Positions 58,931 through 64,000 of a stretch of 64,000 nt of DNA are shown piece by piece (position 1 is the stretch's first letter; the number at the start of each line of letters is the position of its first letter). The stretch covers positions 14,625,501 through 14,689,500 of the forward strand of contig JAEOAD010000015.1 of assembly GCA_036365145.1 (NCBI GenBank), given 5' to 3'. Below the pieces are notes generated by a model that did not search any database, was not told the DNA's origin, and saw only the letters and a program-made list of their open reading frames with translations. This stretch comes from Orientallactaga sibirica (Eukaryota; Chordata; Mammalia; Rodentia; Dipodidae). A program made the position numbers and the translations under genes.

Positions 58931-59925
58931 ACAAATAAAAAGTCCTCTCAGGCCCTGAAATGATGCTGTTTTACAAGGATGAATGGTATCTCAGGCTGAT
59001 TCCATTCTTGTCCTTCCAAAAGCCTGGTCAATTCTAGGTGGACAGAATGAGTCAAAGAAAGAATGAGACAGAGAGGCTAGAATGGAAAGGGTGTGTGTGT
59101 GTGTGTGTGTGTAGGCTAAGTTGGGGCAAGAAAAACAATTTCTAATGGAACCACACAAAAAAAAAAACATAAAATAAGTTGTCCTCAGAGTAATTGATAA
59201 CAGAGGCTGGGCAGGAGGACCTTGAGAAACTCAAATGAAGAAGGGAAGAGTCCACAGCCCCATCCCAAGGACCCCTTCCAAGTCACAGACTATATTATTC
59301 TAACTAGACGTGCCCCTGCCCTCTTGCCCCTGTGTGAATCCTTGGCAAACCAGACCCGAAGGCCACAAAGCAGTTCTGGAAGCCTGTCACACACAGAGAT
59401 TGTCAGAGTCCAGGGGAGGCGTGAGCAGTACAGCTTCTCCTTGGGGATACACGCTGTACCTTAGGAAGCAGACAGACCTGGAGGCACTCTCCTGATCCTT
59501 CCTGCACTGGGGCCCAGCTTTGACTCCTTAAATTCAAAGCATACACAGTCCCCAACAAACAACTACTGGCAGGCGTCATGCCCTGCAAGCTGTGAAGGTT
59601 TAATTCTCTGTTCCGGTAGACTGGGAGAACCAGCAGCCAAGCCAGGGTCTGCAAGGCAGCCCCTCCCCAACAGGAGCTCTGACTCACAACCTTTTTGGCA
59701 CCACTCAGCCTTCTCCTGCTTCCTGAATTGTCCTCTCTCTAATGCAAAAAGCCTCCATGGCAGATGTTTGAAAACAATGATCAAGACCACGATGTTGTAA
59801 TCCGCTACTTTCTCCTTGCACCATAGAATTTTCAGAGCGATTTTGCAGGCTCCCTCTTTGGAATCATTCTATTTTGTGAACTAAGCCTTTGGAAAGACTT
59901 ACTAGGTGAGCCTGTTCATAAGCTG
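58931..59925. other. Single-copy-looking sequence with (TG)n
   Basis: (TG)11 at about 59091-59112 and an A12 at about 59156-59167. No repeat or exon recognised. Confidence 0.4.
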
Positions 59926-60139
59926 TGGCCCTCGAGGCTGGATATCTGTTACCAGGATGGGCAGGGGAGGTCCGCGAGCTAGAAGCCCAAAGTAATTTGA
60001 TTGAAAGCGGGGTGGGGTGGTCAGTCTTGGGCACGATTGAGAGTGGGTGTGGGTCCCTGGCTGGTGGGATTTTGTCTAGGGGGAGGGGAATGTGGGTATG
60101 CAAGAATTCCGAATGGAAATAGAAGAGCTAGCCCCGGCC

Positions 60140-60590
60140 AAGTGGCCCAGGCTGAGTGACCGCGAGGAGGTAGGGTCGCGGGGCGAGCCCCGACGCTGTA
60201 GCACTTGACAGCAGGGGTGGGATCTTGGGTCGGGGCGGGACTGCCCCCCGGCGGGCCGGGCTGGGGGCGGGGCTGGGCGGGGCTCAGAGCCTTCTCGCAG
60301 GCTGCGGCGCCGGGGAAGAGGCGTCCACAGCACTGGCAGCCGGCGGCCGAGCAGCGCGGCGGAGACTGGTGAGTGCGGCGCGGAGCTGGCCCGGGGCGCG
60401 GCGGGCAGCGCGGGCTGGGATCCGCGGGGACAGTGGCTCCGGGGGCGCCGGGCCTCCGCGCTCGGGCGGGGCGGGGCGGAGGGGGCGGGCTCCGTCCAGC
60501 CTTGCCGGGCTCGCTGCTCCACGCAGCCTTGAACCGGGGAGGGAGGCTGCGAACGCTGGGATCTTCTTCTGCAGGGGTCGCCAGCAAGCG
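60140..60590. promoter_or_regulatory. CpG-island promoter
   Basis: This is the only dense CpG cluster in the window, with very high GC. GC boxes (Sp1-type) stand at 60232-60238, 60263-60273 and 60275-60283. No TATA box is seen. The downstream stretch ends in a splice donor at 60369, which sets the direction as plus. The long open frames on both strands here (148-188 codons, rich in A/P/G/R) are the usual result of GC-rich DNA and are not called as genes. Confidence 0.85.
60290..60368 (+). other. Predicted non-coding first exon of an unidentified gene
   Basis: The stretch from just after the GC boxes to cggcggagactg at 60368 is followed by gtgagtgcgg, a strong 5' splice site. It contains no ATG, so it would be 5' UTR. 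The exact start is unknown; I placed it after the last GC box. The next exon is not in the window or not recognisable. I do not know the gene. Confidence 0.6.
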
Positions 60591-60602
60591 GTCAGTCTGC
60601 CA

Positions 60603-60605
<3 letters not shown>

Positions 60606-60654
<49 letters not shown>
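60606..60654. repeat. (CT)24 microsatellite
   Basis: A perfect CT dinucleotide tract of about 49 bp, 240 bp downstream of the predicted splice donor at the edge of the CpG island. Confidence 0.95.
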
Positions 60655-60658
<4 letters not shown>

Positions 60659-62090
60659 GACTGTCTCGTGATTTTATTCCTGTGACAGACTACCTCTTTC
60701 ACTCCCCACCAGTCTCACCCCCAGATACCTTCAGATCCAGAGGCATTCTTTCAGGAGACTCCAACCTTATCTCGCCTTATTCCCATCGCTCCCTAGACCT
60801 CTGCAGCCCTCAAAGGCGTGGGTGAACCCCTCCCCAGCTCCTGTGCACCAGGACCCCTCTGCTGCCACCTGCCACAGACAGCCTTCAAACTACTGTGCCC
60901 GGGATCCCCACTTCCTTGGCACCCCCACTCTCCCTCTGCAACCAGCACTCCTAACCAGAGTCTGGCCAGAGACTTTTCCCATCCGGAGCTCAGGAACAAT
61001 TTGATCCACTTCCTAGGGTGCTGGCTTGAGGCCAGCCATGTTTTTTTTTTAAATTTTATTTTATTTTTTATTTTTATTTTTTAGAGACACCTGTCTTGTC
61101 TGCCAGCTGTAGGACCAAGAACACCTCTGTCAAAATGTGCCACTGGGGCCCTGGTTCCTTCTCCAAGTGGCTAAACTTGATGGCCACTCTACCCAGAGAC
61201 GAAGGCCAGGGGCTTGTTGATTTAAGGCCAAAGCCGCTTGCCCACTCATCCTGAGATCCCCAGAATTCCTGCAGCCTCTGTGGGGGAGGAAGCGTTCAGT
61301 ACCAACGAGACCACCATTCCAGTGCCAGAGGCTGGTCTCCTCTCCCATGTCTGCCTACCTCCTGGGTAGAAAATCCAGAGCAGTGTCCTGAGGCTCTGCT
61401 ACAGCTCCAGAGCCCTCCCTTTTTTTCCCTGTTGGAAACTTTCCCTGCTGTCACCAGTCACCACCTCCTCTAGTGGCCCAGGCCATCTGCACAATGTGGA
61501 ATCCCCAGGGCATGGAAAGCTGGGCTGGGACCATGCAGGGCTGGGACCTGTGCTGGACAGCAGGAGGACAGTGGCCCCTAGCCAGGCTTGGGGGTCAGGG
61601 TCTTGGGGTTGGTCACTGTTGGATTGCACAAAGCTCCAAAGGGGGGTTGTGAGCTCCTTCTCAGTGAAGAGAGGGGGCAGAGCAGGGGCTGTTTTTCCTG
61701 CGTGTTTCTGACGGTCTTGTGTTGCTATGGTGACAGTTTTGCCTCTCTTCCTCCCCCTGATTCTTCTGGGAGCTGGTTTTTATTGGTCTGTTGTCCTGTC
61801 TTTTATGGCTCTAATTTCTCCCTTCTACTTACTCTGAAATAAACAGTCATAAACATGGGCACTGGGCCCAGGCTGGGGGTTGGCAAAACTTCACCTTCTG
61901 CAGGCCCCGGGCTCCTGTGAGGAGAGAAGAGGGAGTGGGGTCTGATGGGTGAGCCTGCCCACACTTCCTCCTGCTTTCAGCTTTGGGAGGGAGCAGCTGC
62001 ATCCCAGGTGGGTGCACACTGCTTTGCAGTAGCTCACTGAGGTGCTTTTGTCTTCAGAATAGGACTATGGGGGAGGGAGGGGTGCTCCCC
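60655..62090 (+). other. Presumed intron 1 sequence
   Basis: GC-moderate, mostly repeat-free. A T/A-rich patch lies at 61041-61083, and an AATAAA at 61838-61843 follows a unique C/T-rich stretch. No exon with convincing signals recognised. Confidence 0.4.
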
Positions 62091-62094
62091 CATT

Positions 62095-62160
62095 TGCAGA
62101 TGAGGAAATAAAGCACAGAGCTTGTTCTTTGAGGGCACAGATAGGAGCACACAGTAAGAT
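62095..62160. mobile_element. MIR-like relic
   Basis: tttgcagatgaggaaataaagcacagag followed by gggcacagataggagc resembles the MIR core. Confidence 0.55.
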
Positions 62161-63494
62161 TTCAGCTACTTTAGTAGATGATGAGGACTTCATGGAGCTG
62201 ATGTGTGGATCTCCCTACTGGCCACCCTGCTGGACTCCCTGGCCCTACTCCCAGAGGGAAGGACCACTTTTTGGAAAGTGGTCCCATTTCCACCCCTGAG
62301 TGAACCATTGCACCCCTGTGGAGGCAAGCTTCCTGACATGCTTTTTGTGCATCCTGAACCCCAACTGCTGGGGACCCAAGTTGAAAGCAGAATGAAGCCA
62401 CTTGTGACTTCCTGTTTTTGCTCAGCACTGAGAAGAATTCAGTTTGCTTGTACTCCCAGAGCCTAGATGCAACCGGATGAGTCAGGGACACAGAGCCAGC
62501 CCTGGGCGAGCAGTTCCCAGAGTGCTCACCAGGGCCATAGGGTCACACACTGTGCCCTGACAGTGACACTCAGCAGTGAAGTTGCCCCTCTCTTCCCGGT
62601 TATTTTTCTCTTCATTGCATTCTCCCTGCCTTCCCCTTGGCATCACTAAGCTCCAGGCTTCTTGGTCATAGGCTGAAGCATACTAGGGCATCATAAAAAG
62701 ACAAGGGAATCATCAGCCTCCTTGTCAGCTGTTGACCCCGAGGAAGTCAGTTCATTTCCATGGACTTTGGTTTCTGTCTTCAAAATGGAGTAGACAGTAT
62801 CAGCATCTTTTCAGTTTGTTGTCTTTGCTTGCTTTTTCTATGAAGATGACATGGAGTACTCTACGAGATGAGATTTCAATGGTTGAAGGCTGAAGGACCC
62901 TTAATGTCCTGGTACTTTGGAAGATTTCAGGATAAAGAAATACCTGAGCCACTGTCTACAGGCTGAACACTGATTTAGAATAATCAAGCCATAATTCCTC
63001 AAGTTTGGAGGCATTCTGCAAAGTTCTCTTTTCCAGACTTAATGGGGAATACATGTCTTTACCTTGTGTTAATGCACTAAATACTGTATGGGGAACTGGG
63101 AGACTACTATTTCCAAATAATGTGGCCTGGTGGAAAATGTAGACCTGGAAAGAGATCCTCAGTCAGAGGAGTGGTATGGTAAAGGGAAGGGGTCATCCTA
63201 GGGATTCAATTAGACGCCTGGGCTTGGAGCTAAAGTACAGATATCCTATTAGTGCTTACATTGGAGGCCCTCATCCAGTCTGCACAGAGTGGGGGGATTG
63301 CCAAGCACCCCTCTTTTAGCTCTGGTGAACAGGGCTGGAGAGCAGCACATAGCAGGGAGCCAGGCCAGCCCGCCTCCATGAGTTCTGACTCATCCATTCA
63401 TAGTAGCCTCTGGTTCCTACTTCATCTCACTTAGAAATCCTATCTTTGGAGCTTCATGAATTCCTTGTCAAGGTTTTATGGTAACTGGAAAGAA
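62161..63494 (+). other. Presumed intron 1 sequence
   Basis: No repeat or exon recognised. Frames of 60-106 codons lack domains. Confidence 0.4.
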
Positions 63495-63640
63495 AAAGGT
63501 TTTGGAGTCAGACATGAGTTCAAACTCTACTACTGGTATGTTCCTGCAGTAGCATCTGAAGGCATATTGAACCTCTCTGAGCCTCAATTCTTGTATCATA
63601 AAATCTCAATAATTAAGCTTGGCTTCTAAGAATTAAATGG
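63495..63640. mobile_element. MIR relic
   Basis: ttttggagtcagacatgagttcaaactc, tgaacctctctgagcctcaattc and gaattaaatggtcctgtgc match the MIR core order. Confidence 0.75.
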
Positions 63641-64000
63641 TCCTGTGCATTTATGGAGTCTGGCATGATGCCCATCTCACAATAGACTTTAGTTATATTG
63701 ATTAGAAAAGAATTCTCAGTTACTGGGCCACTGGGTCCTCTTAGACCCCCAGAGGATAGTTCTTTGGATGAATTCTGGCCTTTAGAGATCCATTAATTAT
63801 CTGCAAGGTTAAAAATTGCTCATGCTCAGGCTCCTGGCCCTGCGGGTTAATCTTCCTGTTATCTCTCACAAGATAAGCTGTGTTCTCCACTACTAAGACA
63901 ATGCACCAATCTCCAACACTTTTGCTTTCTCCAAGGAAAATAAGTTTGAAATGGAAGCAAATATTCTGAGCTTCAGAAACATGTTCAAACATTCTGAGTT
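63641..64000 (+). other. Presumed intron 1 sequence to window end
   Basis: No repeat or exon recognised. The 83-codon minus-strand frame at 63741-63992 has no recognisable domain. Confidence 0.4.

Noticed and set aside
60021..60587. 188-codon minus-strand frame and overlapping 148-150-codon frames on both strands
   Set aside because: Stops are rare in CpG-island DNA. The composition is A/P/G/R-rich in every frame, and the only splice signal fits a non-coding plus-strand exon.

Overview
The window is mammalian nuclear DNA, almost certainly from a rodent. The evidence is the repeat content: B1 (7SL-derived), B3/B2-type and ID SINEs, rodent-type L1 3' ends, MaLR LTRs, and many (TG)n tracts attached to SINE ends. 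An abundant tRNA-headed SINE has a head reading 'gagatggcttagcggttaaggc', a CT-rich body and a (TAAA)n tail. From memory it resembles the SINEs of jerboas (Dipodidae, e.g. Jaculus). That assignment is an inference and was not checked against any database.

The window is mostly intergenic or intronic. No intact protein-coding gene is convincing. The short open frames across it are mostly chance frames through repeats, microsatellites and GC-rich DNA. Three places carry gene-like signals. (1) At about 60.1-60.6 kb there is a CpG island with clustered GC boxes and a TATA-less start region. A short ATG-free stretch there ends in a strong splice donor (gt at 60369), which looks like a non-coding first exon of an unidentified plus-strand gene whose first intron fills the right end of the window. 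(2) At 22977-23890 there is a processed, frame-broken copy of NPM3 (nucleoplasmin-3). (3) At 1-427 there is a hydrophilic open stretch that may be a decayed coding segment; I could not identify it.

Layout. 0-20 kb: a MaLR-type LTR copy with an expanded (CATA)n, a 410-bp solo class II LTR with a 6-bp target duplication, L1 3'-end-like blocks, B1/B3 SINEs, a four-copy tandem repeat of about 98 bp at 14 kb, and a B3 SINE apparently split by about 0.94 kb. 20-23 kb: a 5'-inverted L1 carrying two later SINEs. 23-34 kb: the NPM3 pseudogene (with an ID inside its 3' region), an L2, B3s and several MaLR LTRs. 34-41 kb: AT-rich, old L1-like DNA with nested and serial SINE insertions. 41-58 kb: mostly single-copy sequence with scattered B3, MaLR and MIR copies, an uninterrupted A35 tract, and a diverged local direct repeat. 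58-64 kb: L2, a repeat-free AT-rich block that could be regulatory, then the promoter island, a (CT)24 tract and presumed intron 1.

Nothing in the window supports an undescribed enzymatic or defence system. The points of interest are the promoter, the pseudogene, and several clean records of insertion history (target duplications, nested copies, a twin-primed L1).
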